Shown here piece by piece: positions 1-5,849 of a stretch of 9,101 bases of DNA (the first letter of the stretch is position 1; the number at the start of each line of letters is the position of its first letter). Both the position numbers and the translations under genes were made by a program. Source of the DNA: Negativicutes bacterium UBA1444 (GTDB taxonomy: Bacteria > Bacillota > Negativicutes > UBA1444); the NCBI GenBank assembly GCA_002329525.1, contig DCTI01000228.1, positions 224-9,324 of the forward strand, in the 5' to 3' direction. Under the pieces are notes generated by a model. It saw only the letters and a program-made list of their open reading frames with translations. It searched no databases and was not told where the DNA came from.

Positions 1-362
1 ATGCCGCCGCCCACGATGGCGTTGGCGCCCAGGTTGCCCTTGGAGAAGTCGGCGATGTGCATGGAGCCGCCCTTGCCTTTGCAATAGCCGGTGGATTTTC
101 CGAAAATTTCCGCCATCATCGGTTTGATTTCCGCGCCTTTGCCGATACAGTGCCCGTGGCCGCGATGCGTGCTGGTGATGTAGTCATCCGTGTTCAGCTC
201 GGTCAGAAATCCGGCCGCAATGGCCTCCTCACCGATGTAAAGATGCACGAAGCCCGGCAATTCGCCGCCGAGAAAGCACTCTTGAACTTTCTCTTCAAAC
301 AGTCGGATTCGTACCATGGTTCGATAAAACTTTTGCAGAGTCTCCTTCTTGTACGCCAACAT
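1..362 (-). CDS. acoA: Acetoin dehydrogenase E1 component alpha subunit, N-terminal part (cut by window edge)
   Basis: This is the first 120 codons of a thiamine-diphosphate-dependent dehydrogenase E1 alpha subunit; such proteins usually run about 320-330 residues. The translation starts MLAYKKETLQKFYRTMVRIR and carries the family motifs FEEKVQECF, THRGHGH (about residue 66) and GKGKGGSMH (about residue 95), which lie in the cofactor and substrate region. With the E1 beta subunit it would cleave acetoin oxidatively, passing the acetyl group to an E2 lipoamide carrier. The ATG start at 362-360 is preceded by AAGGGGGG with good spacing. The gene follows a sigma-54 promoter and the activator gene acoR, which favours acetoin over pyruvate or branched-chain 2-oxoacid as substrate. 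The assignment to the E1 alpha family is very secure; the acetoin substrate is inferred from motif similarity and context. Confidence 0.88.
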   Translation of the reverse strand, partial: MLAYKKETLQKFYRTMVRIRLFEEKVQECFLGGELPGFVHLYIGEEAIAAGFLTELNTDDYITSTHRGHGHCIGKGAEIKPMMAEIFGKSTGYCKGKGGSMHIADFSKGNLGANAIVGGG

Positions 363-380
363 GTATCCCCCCTTATGAAT

Positions 381-399
381 TTGCGCTATTTTCTCGCAA
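381..399 (-). other. Small dyad in the acoA leader
   Basis: TTGCG and CGCAA are separated by 9 bases, directly after the predicted sigma-54 start point. In RNA this would be a weak 5-bp hairpin near the 5' end of the aco transcript. It could be a protein site or a chance structure. Confidence 0.25.
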
Positions 400-411
400 C
401 CCTAATTTATA

Positions 412-427
412 TGCAAAAATCATGCCA
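412..427 (-). promoter_or_regulatory. Sigma-54 (-24/-12) promoter of the aco operon
   Basis: The minus strand reads TGGCATGATTTTTGCA. The GG and GC dinucleotides are separated by exactly 10 bases, as in the consensus TGGCAC-N5-TTGC; only the last base of the -24 block differs. Transcription would begin near 401, giving a leader of about 40 nt before acoA. The site lies between a sigma-54 activator gene and its expected target, which raises confidence. Confidence 0.85.
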
Positions 428-541
428 TACCGGGACTCCTGTTTGGTTAGCCCTTATTTTTCAGGCCTTCACAGCAACTCGTCAATATTTTTACGGATTG
501 CCCGAACCATTTTTCCCCCAAACATGTATCGTTGTCGAACA

Positions 542-2455
542 CTACTGCTCAAAAACCGAACGCATTTCTTTCTTGACTTCAATCTGATATTCCCGAATTT
601 TCCCGTACAAGGTGTTGCGGCCCACACCCAGCAACCGGGCTGAGCGGGAAACATTCCACTGCGTCTTGTGCAGGGTTTCTTCGATCGCCACACGCTCAAT
701 ATCGCGCAGCGACCGATTTTCCTGAGACATGACGCCAGGCCGGACCGCCAGGTTCATTGGCAGGTGCTCTTCGGTGATTTCAGGCCCTTCGCACAAATGG
801 GCCGCACGTTCGATGATGTTTTCCAGCTCGCGGGCATTCCCGGGCCAGTCCTGGCGCCGCAGCACGGCCAAGGCCCCCGCTGACAGCCGTTTGACGGGAA
901 CGCCCAGTTGTTCGCAGGTTTTTTCCATAAAATAAACCGCCAGACGATCGACATCCTCGCGCCGTTCCCGCAGCGGCGGCACCAGGATCGGCAGCACATT
1001 CAGGCGATAATACAAGTCCTGGCGGAAACTACCTTCGCCGACGGCGTGCAACAAGTCGCGGTTGGTCGCCGCGATGACCCGAACGTCAACGTCCATGTAG
1101 CGAGTCCCGCCAACCCGCAGAATCCGTTTGTCCTGCAATACGCGTAAAATTTTAACCTGGACGTCCAGCGACATTTCGCCGATCTCGTCCAAAAATATGG
1201 TTCCGCCATGCGCCAGCTCAAATTTTCCCGGTCGCCCGCCCTGGCGGGCACCGGTAAATGCGCCGTCTTCATAGCCGAACAATTCGCTTTCCACCAGATC
1301 CCGCGGCAGCGCGCCGCAGTTGATCGCCACGAACGGGCCTTCACAACGGGCGCTGGCTTTGTGAATGGCCTGGGCCACCATTTCCTTGCCGGTGCCGCTC
1401 TCGCCCTGGATCAGCACTGTCGCCATACTGTTGGCGGCGATCTTGGCCAGCCGTTTGATTTCAATCATGCAGGCGCTCTCACCGACTATATCGTCGAAGG
1501 TAAACATCGCCGTCGCGCCGACCATGCGGTTGACCAACTTGCGAACCTGCTTGATCTCGCGGAAGATATCGACGACGCCCTCAAGCCGGCCGTCCTTGCC
1601 GCGCAGCGGAATCGCCGTTTTGATGAAATGCAGAACCCCGCGTTTCGTCTCAATAAAGAACTCTTTGTCCGTATAGCCCTGGCCGGTTTCCAGAACCCGC
1701 AGCACCACCGGCTTGAAGTCGACCAACTCCTGAATATGCCGGCCGATCGCTTCACTCACTTTGACGTTCAGGATCTTCGCGCCAGTCGGGTTGATGAAAG
1801 TAACGATCCCCTGTCCATTGATCATCAGCAGTCCATCCGACACCGAGTTCAGAATCGTTGAATGCAGGTTCGCCGTATCCTCCAGTTCCTTCTGGGCCCG
1901 GCGGACCTTGATCGTGTTGCTGATCGCCGCCGCGGCCGACACCACCATGCCCAGGGTGTGGGAGTGGACATCTTCGCGGCTGCCGGTAACGCTGAGAACG
2001 CCCATGAGTTTGCCATGGTCGTCGATCAGGGGGGACGCCGAGCAGGTCCAGTCTTCATAGGCATGACAATAATGTTCCCTGCCGGCCACCTGGATCGGGC
2101 CATGGCCCAACAGGGCCAGACTCAGGGCGGAGGTGCCGACCAACTCTTCCGTCCACTTAACCCCGCAGGCGTAATAGCGGTTCCAGGTCGACTGAACGTC
2201 GTTCACGCCGCCGATGACTTCGATGATATACCCTTCCGCATTGAGCAGCACCACCACAAAACCCGAGCTGGACACCAGGTCGTACAAGCTCTGCATCAGG
2301 GGCCGCGCGGCATCAATCAGCTCCATACTGTCCTGGAGCATTCGTTCCAAATCCTTGCCTGTTACCACCACCGAAGGGTAGCCTTCCGACTGTTTAAGAC
2401 CGTTTTCCCGGCATCGCTGCCAAGACTCGGCAATCAATTGCTGCGTTTTGTCCAC
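542..2455 (-). CDS. acoR: AcoR-type sigma-54-dependent activator (GAF-PAS-AAA+-Fis)
   Basis: This encodes a 637-residue enhancer-binding protein that should activate the acetoin catabolic operon lying just downstream on the same strand. Domains in order are a GAF-like sensor (about 50-184, with [11 protein letters not shown] and WTCSASPL motifs typical of AcoR-type proteins), a PAS domain (about 196-307), an AAA+ sigma-54 interaction domain (about 320-545) and a Fis-type helix-turn-helix (about 582-622). Walker A is GESGTGKE (351-358), the sigma-54 contact loop is GAFTGA (398-403) and Walker B is FLDEIGE (421-427); all are intact. There is no phospho-receiver domain, so control is probably by direct ligand sensing. 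I chose the GTG start at 2455 because GGAAAGGA lies 6 nt upstream and [15 protein letters not shown] matches the usual start of the family. The frame stays open to 2569, but that extension is not protein-like. Confidence 0.9.
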   Translation of the reverse strand: MDKTQQLIAESWQRCRENGLKQSEGYPSVVVTGKDLERMLQDSMELIDAARPLMQSLYDLVSSSGFVVVLLNAEGYIIEVIGGVNDVQSTWNRYYACGVKWTEELVGTSALSLALLGHGPIQVAGREHYCHAYEDWTCSASPLIDDHGKLMGVLSVTGSREDVHSHTLGMVVSAAAAISNTIKVRRAQKELEDTANLHSTILNSVSDGLLMINGQGIVTFINPTGAKILNVKVSEAIGRHIQELVDFKPVVLRVLETGQGYTDKEFFIETKRGVLHFIKTAIPLRGKDGRLEGVVDIFREIKQVRKLVNRMVGATAMFTFDDIVGESACMIEIKRLAKIAANSMATVLIQGESGTGKEMVAQAIHKASARCEGPFVAINCGALPRDLVESELFGYEDGAFTGARQGGRPGKFELAHGGTIFLDEIGEMSLDVQVKILRVLQDKRILRVGGTRYMDVDVRVIAATNRDLLHAVGEGSFRQDLYYRLNVLPILVPPLRERREDVDRLAVYFMEKTCEQLGVPVKRLSAGALAVLRRQDWPGNARELENIIERAAHLCEGPEITEEHLPMNLAVRPGVMSQENRSLRDIERVAIEETLHKTQWNVSRSARLLGVGRNTLYGKIREYQIEVKKEMRSVFEQ

Positions 2456-2564
2456 AAAACGTCCTTTCCATGACTCTGTTGCGTCATTGTGCGCATTTTT
2501 CGAACACTCAAAACCTATGACGGTATAATCTATTCTCGCTTTATTCCGAAAACCCTGCAAAATT

Positions 2565-2578
2565 AACAACGGGTTGTT
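2565..2578. other. Perfect dyad AACAACGGGTTGTT upstream of acoR
   Basis: This is a 14-bp inverted repeat with 6-bp arms and a GG centre, 110 bp upstream of the acoR GTG start. It could be an operator for acoR expression. It directly abuts a second dyad, TTCGCT/AGCGAA (2577-2582 and 2591-2596). No convincing sigma-A promoter hexamers were found for acoR in this stretch. Confidence 0.35.
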
Positions 2579-2604
2579 CGCTTTTTTATCAGCGAATTGG
2601 GCCG

Positions 2605-2639
2605 AAAAAAACAGACAGCCGGACTTGCAGACTGCCTGT
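2605..2639 (-). terminator. Rho-independent terminator after the YYK-DGYTTF repeat gene
   Basis: On the minus strand ACAGGCAGT pairs with GCTGTCTGT (9 bp, two G-T wobbles) around an 11-nt loop, followed by a run of seven T. It lies about 65 nt past the stop codon of the secreted repeat protein and insulates acoR from it. Confidence 0.8.
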
Positions 2640-2703
2640 CGGGAGTCATATTTTCTGGGTCTGCTTCATTCAATGGTTGTGAAAAACCTCTCGCCGCCAG
2701 CGT

Positions 2704-3336
2704 TCAGATGACATAGCCGTCCGCGTTGAAGGAAACCCGGGAGCCGCCCTGGTATGTCCGGTATTGTCCCGGTCCATAATAAAGGGTAGTGTTGTTGTAT
2801 AACACGCCGCTGGTCACAAACCCGCCCGCCCGAACGGCGTCGACGGGTCGGAACGAGACCGACTGTCCGCCCATGAACGTGGTATAACCGTCCGCTTTGT
2901 AGTATAGTGTCGTGTTGTTGTACAGAGTGGCCTGGATGACATAGCCCCGGGCGCCGAAACGGACGATCTGTCCGCCCATGAACGTAGTATAGCCGTCCGG
3001 TTTGTAGTAGAGGGTGGTATTGTTGAACAAAGTGGCCGTGTCCACATAGCCCTTGCCATTGAAAACAATCGATTTCCCGCCCATGAACGTGGTATAGCCG
3101 TCCGGTTTGTAGTAGAGGGTGGTATTGGAGTTTAACGTGCCGGTGCGAACATAATTGGTATTGTCGTGGAAACAGATCGTCCCGGCCTGAAAGGTGGTGT
3201 AGCCGTCCGCTTTATAATACTGAGTCGTGGCGCTGGTAAACGTTTTGCAGGCCGCTTCGGCGCCGCCGGCGGACACGGCTTGCGCGACAAATACCAGCAA
3301 AAACAGTAGCAAAATCCTTGTCTCTTTCCTGCTCAT
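2704..3336 (-). CDS. Secreted protein of five tandem YYK-DGYTTF repeats
   Basis: This is a 210-residue protein I cannot assign to a named family. Residues 1-28 form a clear signal peptide (basic MSRKETR, hydrophobic LLLFLLVFVA, then small residues with possible cleavage after AVSA or AEA). The rest is five tandem units at about residues 37-71, 72-106, 107-141, 142-182 and 183-210. Each begins TTLYYKPDGYTTFMGG or a close variant and ends with GYV and an NN turn. The unit is 35 residues, except the fourth, which has a 6-residue insertion, and the last, which is cut short. The regular aromatic and glycine pattern suggests a beta-repeat fold exported to the cell surface or medium. There are only two cysteines (about 30 and 55), outside the conserved core. 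The ATG at 3336 has AAGGAGG 7 nt upstream; an in-frame TTG two codons earlier is too close to it. Confidence 0.85.
   Translation of the reverse strand: MSRKETRILLLFLLVFVAQAVSAGGAEAACKTFTSATTQYYKADGYTTFQAGTICFHDNTNYVRTGTLNSNTTLYYKPDGYTTFMGGKSIVFNGKGYVDTATLFNNTTLYYKPDGYTTFMGGQIVRFGARGYVIQATLYNNTTLYYKADGYTTFMGGQSVSFRPVDAVRAGGFVTSGVLYNNTTLYYGPGQYRTYQGGSRVSFNADGYVI
2707..3228 (-). repeat. Tandem 105-bp coding repeat array (5 units)
   Basis: The repeats are visible at DNA level: blocks such as cgcccatgaacgtggtatag and ccgtccggtttgtagtagag recur almost unchanged in the middle units. Conservation is highest in units 2-4 and lower in the outer ones, as expected for internal duplication by unequal recombination. 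Confidence 0.85.
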
Positions 3337-3434
3337 CGCCAATCCTCCTTCAATCTTCGGTTGTTGATCCCTTCCCCCAGACAGTCAGTTTGCCGCCGCA
3401 TCCTCCTTTTTTCCGTAACACTTCGCTTGGTTTC

Positions 3435-3463
3435 ATTGTACTGGAAACGGATTTTTGTCGCAA
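3435..3463 (-). promoter_or_regulatory. Sigma-A promoter of the repeat-protein gene
   Basis: On the minus strand TTGCGA (3463-3458) and TACAAT (3440-3435) are separated by 17 bp. The predicted start near 3428 gives a leader of about 90 nt. The promoter lies just downstream of the terminator of the preceding operon, consistent with an independent transcription unit. Confidence 0.7.
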
Positions 3464-3481
3464 GAGTCAGAATATTTTCAT

Positions 3482-3532
3482 TGCAAAGAAAGAGCGGCTT
3501 CACTTCGGTGTCACGACCGGTAGTAAAGCCGC
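3482..3532 (-). terminator. Terminator of the ytxH/DUF948 operon
   Basis: On the minus strand GCGGCTTTAC pairs with GTGAAGCCGC (10 bp), with a nested CGGT/ACCG stem in the loop. TCTTTCTTT follows as an interrupted T tract. It begins about 28 nt after the stop codon at 3561. Confidence 0.7.
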
Positions 3533-3560
3533 CTTCAATAATCACTCAGGCTGGAAGAAT

Positions 3561-3941
3561 TTATTTCGAATCAGGTTTTGAGACAGCGCCGATGATCGCC
3601 CGCACAACTTCCCCGGCGCACCGGGCATACAACATCGCGTTGTCGATCGTTTCCTGCACCTTGTCGGCCGTGTCGACAATATTGTCTTCAATGCAGGAAA
3701 CCGCGGAGTTGGCGGTTTCGACGGTCTTGCGCACGCCGGCCACCACTTCGTTGCTGTTGGTGATCAGGGCTGGCAGGACTTCAATGGTGGAATCAATCGA
3801 CTGGCGATTATCCGCCAGGATATCATTGACTTGCGCCACAACGGCCACTACTTTTCGCAACGCGGCAATCAGGTAGTACCCGACCGCCAGGGCCAGGGCA
3901 AACAGAATCAGCAACGCCAGATCGTATAAAGAAATGTACAC
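3561..3941 (-). CDS. DUF948-like membrane-anchored protein (YtxG-type)
   Basis: This is a 126-residue protein with one N-terminal membrane helix (about 6-28, LALLILFALALAVGYYLIAAL). A helical cytoplasmic or surface-facing region rich in regularly spaced V, I and N follows, as in DUF948 proteins. These are small envelope-associated proteins of unknown biochemical role that occur next to ytxH genes and are linked to general stress in Bacillus. The gene begins 42 nt after ytxH ends, so the two are probably one transcript. I prefer the GTG at 3941, because AAGGG lies 6 nt upstream; another in-frame GTG at 3947 abuts that site. A terminator follows. The family call rests on architecture and context. 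Confidence 0.65.
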   Translation of the reverse strand: MYISLYDLALLILFALALAVGYYLIAALRKVVAVVAQVNDILADNRQSIDSTIEVLPALITNSNEVVAGVRKTVETANSAVSCIEDNIVDTADKVQETIDNAMLYARCAGEVVRAIIGAVSKPDSK

Positions 3942-3983
3942 TGGCACCCCTTCTTTCCGGTTACAGGTTCAGGCCGGCCGTCA

Positions 3984-4337
3984 TTATTTCTCCGGATCGG
4001 CTGCTTCCGCCTTGGCGGCGGGAGCTTCCTCCACCTCGCCCGCGCAGGGCGATTTTTCCAGTTTTTGTTTTACCTGCTGCTTGACTTCTTCTACGACTTC
4101 GCCCGCTTTTTCCTTGACCTCTTCCACTTTCACCTTGGCCTTTTCCACAGCCTCTTGAGCGGCAGCAGCCAGTTCTTCACGCGTTTCCTTGCCGGATTTC
4201 GGCGCTAACAGGACTCCAGCCACTGCTCCGACCGTAGCGCCGATTGCCGCGCCGACGGCGACATTCTTCAGGGCCTTCTTCTGCTCCGCGGCTTTCCGTT
4301 GCTTTTTGGCCTTTTCGAACACTTCCAAAATCGCCAT
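3984..4337 (-). CDS. YtxH domain-containing envelope protein
   Basis: This is a 117-residue protein with the YtxH signature: a short basic N-terminus, a glycine/alanine-rich membrane segment (about 26-45, VAVGAAIGATVGAVAGVLLA), then the diagnostic LAPKSGKETR (about 44-53). Residues 54-95 form a long charged amphipathic helix, likely a coiled coil. The tail is acidic and rich in alanine and proline, with one cysteine. YtxH proteins are general stress or envelope proteins without a known enzyme activity. GGAGGTG precedes the ATG at 4337 with good spacing. It is the first gene of a two-gene operon with the DUF948-like gene. Confidence 0.85.
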   Translation of the reverse strand: MAILEVFEKAKKQRKAAEQKKALKNVAVGAAIGATVGAVAGVLLAPKSGKETREELAAAAQEAVEKAKVKVEEVKEKAGEVVEEVKQQVKQKLEKSPCAGEVEEAPAAKAEAADPEK

Positions 4338-4363
4338 GCTAACACCTCCATTGTTGATATCTT

Positions 4364-4386
4364 AATCATACACTAAAACACCAAAA
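4364..4386. repeat. 23-bp direct repeat, left copy
   Basis: It contains catacactaaaacacc and is identical over 23 bp to 5827-5849, in the same orientation. Flanking bases differ on both sides of both copies. It could be an att-like junction of a lost or decayed element, or a duplicated promoter block. Confidence 0.8.
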
Positions 4387-4394
4387 TTTGTACA
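4365..4394 (-). promoter_or_regulatory. Likely sigma-A promoter of the ytxH operon
   Basis: On the minus strand TGTACA (4394-4389) and TATGAT (4370-4365) are 18 bp apart, with the start point near 4358 and a short leader. The -10 element lies inside the 23-bp direct repeat that recurs at 5827-5849; the -35 element lies outside it. Confidence 0.55.
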
Positions 4395-4411
4395 TTCTTA
4401 TTTCATAGGCT

Positions 4412-4421
4412 TTTCGCGTGC
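4412..4421 (+). repeat. 10-bp subterminal inverted repeat, left arm
   Basis: tttcgcgtgc here is the reverse complement of gcacgcgaaa at 5802-5811. The match goes a little further if one base is skipped (TGT follows on both). It lies 25 bp inside the left direct repeat. Confidence 0.4.
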
Positions 4422-4436
4422 CTGTGTTTTCAAAAT

Positions 4437-4460
4437 ACCAAAACGAGTACCAAAATGATT
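4437..4460. repeat. Two 12-bp units beginning accaaaa (left cluster)
   Basis: accaaaacgagt is followed directly by accaaaatgatt. The same core occurs as a pair at 5696-5719 and singly in both 23-bp direct repeats, always in the same orientation. Confidence 0.5.
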
Positions 4461-4768
4461 TTATTTCGCCTGATAAATAACCTTGTCTGCCTGGTTGACG
4501 GCGGCTGCCGCCTGTTCCGGCGAAGGGGTAACATAAACTTCAAGACAGATAGCGGGCTACCGGCATCAAAGGTGTAAGATTTTCCGCTGGCCTTGCAGAG
4601 GTCTGTCGAGCCGATCTTGCGCAACTGGCCGCTGGTTTTTCACTGATATTGGTAGCGGTCAAACTTCTGCTTACGATCAGCGTTTCTCGACGAACAGAGG
4701 TTAGCGGTACGACCGGCGAGGAATTCGACGTGGCAGGTGATGCAGAGGCGGAGGTAGCGGCGGATCAT
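4461..4768 (-). pseudogene. Decayed zinc-ribbon protein gene (in-frame TGA and frameshift)
   Basis: The ATG at 4768 overlaps the stop of the upstream ORF as ATGA. Reading gives MIRRYLRLCITCHVEFLAGR and on to an in-frame TGA at 4642-4640 after 42 residues. The same frame resumes with KTSGQLRKIGSTDLCKASGK and SYTFDAG. After about 4555 the protein-like frame shifts by one base and ends EVYVTPSPEQ, then AAAAVNQADKVIYQAK and TAA at 4461. Joined, this matches the layout of small double zinc-ribbon proteins found in Firmicutes phages and elements, which carry two CxxC pairs and an IGSTDIC-CGK motif. Here the ligand after C25 and the one after C58 (CKAS where CxxC is expected) are missing. TGA in place of TGG plus a one-base loss explains the breaks. 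A functional 42-residue product (4640-4768) remains possible but unlikely. Confidence 0.6.
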
Positions 4769-5298
4769 TTTCGGATTGACTCGATGTATTGTTTGACCAG
4801 CGCCTTCTCCTCGTCAGTCAGAAAAAACTTGACTTGTTTTCGGCCGGTTGTCGGGCGGCCAGCACCGGGACGAGCACCGCCGTGTTTCGGTTTCGCTTTA
4901 TTGGTTTCGTCGTCAGTGTCCAAGTCGCCCCTCGAACCATCATCCGGCTCATAATTTTGGGCAACGTATTCATGCCATTTGGTGGAGACTTCCGCTTTTA
5001 TGGCGATGTCGTCGAGCAACTCATTAAACACCGCGTCGTTATCAATGCTGTTCCGTAGCCGCTCCCATTCATCATTATCGTACGCGACCAACTTGGAAGA
5101 ATACGCACTGATGTCCCTCGTTTCCGGCGTCTGACAATGATAATCAAGCCAGTATGTTTCGCCGCCGACCTCGGCCGCCACAACGACCGCGATCATCGAT
5201 GGCATCATATCTTCGTAGTTTGAGTTGTGATCCCTGATTCCCGTATCGATGATTTCAAATTTCAGCTCTACCATTCCTTTCACCGGATTAGCTACCAA
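4765..5298 (-). CDS. Hypothetical protein with GGARPGAGRP linker and possible DNA-binding tail
   Basis: This 177-residue ORF has an unfamiliar, acidic N-terminal two thirds, including a YWLDYHCQTPE stretch (about 49-59). An Asp/Glu-rich spacer (about 117-132) comes next, then the basic glycine/arginine linker KHGGARPGAGRPTTGRK (138-154) and a short strand-helix tail VKFFLTDEEKALVKQYIES. That linker and tail occur in many small phage- and element-encoded proteins and resemble a ribbon-helix-helix-type DNA-binding end; I infer the function only from this. The start is uncertain: TTG at 5298, GTG at 5283 and ATG at 5274 all have poorly spaced ribosome sites, so the N-terminus may be damaged. The stop overlaps the ATG of the broken zinc-ribbon gene by ATGA, typical of coupled genes. 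Confidence 0.6.
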   Translation of the reverse strand: MVANPVKGMVELKFEIIDTGIRDHNSNYEDMMPSMIAVVVAAEVGGETYWLDYHCQTPETRDISAYSSKLVAYDNDEWERLRNSIDNDAVFNELLDDIAIKAEVSTKWHEYVAQNYEPDDGSRGDLDTDDETNKAKPKHGGARPGAGRPTTGRKQVKFFLTDEEKALVKQYIESIRK

Positions 5299-5348
5299 AC
5301 ACCTCTAATGCAGGCGACAGCTTACTAACTCCGCATCCGCTCAACAAA

Positions 5349-5549
5349 CTAACTGCATTCATCTTTTTTCCCGGACTTAACCAATTCGGCGAATTGCAGA
5401 ATGGCTTTCCACGCATCGTAGTATGCCCGCACCTGACGCTGCGGCCTTAACTGATCGAAACTTCCTGACCATAAAATATCCCCCAAAATCTTTTGCCAAA
5501 GAAGTATTTCATTGGAAGCTTTTCGACAATATTTAAATCGATTCGGCAA
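5349..5549 (-). CDS. Small hypothetical protein, 66 codons, possibly truncated
   Basis: The translation (MPNRFKYCRKASNEILLWQK then ILGDILWSGSFDQLRPQRQV and a charged end) looks protein-like, with a helical, tryptophan-containing make-up. I do not recognise it. It can only start at TTG (5549), with a weak GGAAAG 9 nt upstream; a stop lies seven codons before. It lies 50 nt before the 177-codon ORF, on the same strand. It may be a small gene or the 3' remains of a longer one. Confidence 0.35.
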   Translation of the reverse strand: MPNRFKYCRKASNEILLWQKILGDILWSGSFDQLRPQRQVRAYYDAWKAILQFAELVKSGKKDECS

Positions 5550-5576
5550 TAATCTGTGCTTTCCTGCCTACAAAAC

Positions 5577-5608
5577 AAAAAAAGCCGCCCACCTCAAGGG
5601 CGAACGGC
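5577..5608 (-). terminator. Rho-independent terminator inside the island
   Basis: On the minus strand TCGCCC pairs with GGGCGG around a 7-nt loop, followed directly by C and seven T. It begins about a dozen bases after the TAA at 5617-5615, so it appears to end the gene whose C-terminal stub is at 5615-5689. Confidence 0.65.
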
Positions 5609-5614
5609 CAACAC

Positions 5615-5689
5615 TTAAAAATATCTCGTCCCGATCACAAACACCTGGCCCCGTTTCTCCCGCCAGCGCTGATCGACACTCCTTCCCCG
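5615..5689 (-). pseudogene. C-terminal stub of an unknown gene
   Basis: After a TGA at 5692-5690 the frame reads RGRSVDQRWREKRGQVFVIG then TRYF and TAA. The residue make-up (QRWREKRGQVFVIGTRYF) and the terminator immediately behind it suggest the genuine 3' end of a lost gene. No start codon or upstream coding sequence is present; the accaaaac units begin right where it breaks off. The rest of 5550-5874 holds the two terminators, the repeats and no other convincing gene. Confidence 0.3.
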
Positions 5690-5695
5690 TCAAGT

Positions 5696-5719
5696 ACCAA
5701 AACAGGAACCAAAACCGCC
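5696..5719. repeat. Two 12-bp units beginning accaaaac (right cluster)
   Basis: accaaaacagga is followed by accaaaaccgcc. The first unit recurs exactly at 5843-5854, overlapping the right 23-bp direct repeat. Confidence 0.55.
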
Positions 5720-5751
5720 AAAAAGCACCCCGTAACAGCAGAACACGCCAG

Positions 5752-5793
5752 AAAAAAAGACCGTCCGGCCTTGATAATTAAGGACCGGACGGT
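5752..5793 (-). terminator. Strong terminator downstream of pxpBCA
   Basis: On the minus strand ACCGTCCGG pairs perfectly with CCGGACGGT. The stem continues through CCTT/AAGG after a one-base bulge and is followed by CTTTTTTT. It lies 81 nt after the pxpA stop, on the far side of the right 23-bp repeat. Confidence 0.85.
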
Positions 5794-5801
5794 ACACGAC
5801 A

Positions 5802-5811
5802 GCACGCGAAA
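5802..5811 (-). repeat. 10-bp subterminal inverted repeat, right arm
   Basis: This is the partner of 4412-4421, placed 15 bp inside the right direct repeat. It sits next to the strong terminator at 5752-5793. Confidence 0.4.
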
Positions 5812-5826
5812 GCACGTATTTTCGGC

Positions 5827-5849
5827 AATCATACACTAAAACACCAAAA
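5827..5849. repeat. 23-bp direct repeat, right copy
   Basis: This is the perfect partner of 4364-4386, lying 25 bp beyond the stop codon of pxpA. Together the two copies bracket a segment of about 1.44 kb with gene remnants. Confidence 0.8.

Noticed and set aside
1208..1861. Long plus-strand open frame inside acoR
   Set aside because: It is antisense to a fully conserved AAA+ and PAS coding region and its translation is histidine/arginine/proline-rich without known motifs.
1862..2473. Second long plus-strand frame opposite acoR
   Set aside because: It is a shadow of the GAF-PAS coding region with no ribosome site or recognisable domain.
2456..2569. 38-residue N-terminal extension of AcoR from an upstream start
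   Set aside because: The extension has no ribosome site and does not resemble the family, whereas the GTG at 2455 has a well-spaced GGAAAGGA.
2707..3228. CRISPR-like array
   Set aside because: The 105-bp period is in frame, there are no unique spacers, and the units encode one continuous repeat protein.
4430..4624. 64-codon frame starting at TTG 4624 as a separate gene
   Set aside because: Its first half is the middle of the broken zinc-ribbon gene and its second half is out-of-frame translation of that gene's end plus the accaaaa units.
4640..4642. TGA read as selenocysteine in the zinc-ribbon gene
   Set aside because: There is no sign of a following insertion element, and the nearby frameshift and lost cysteines fit decay better; the position probably was TGG.
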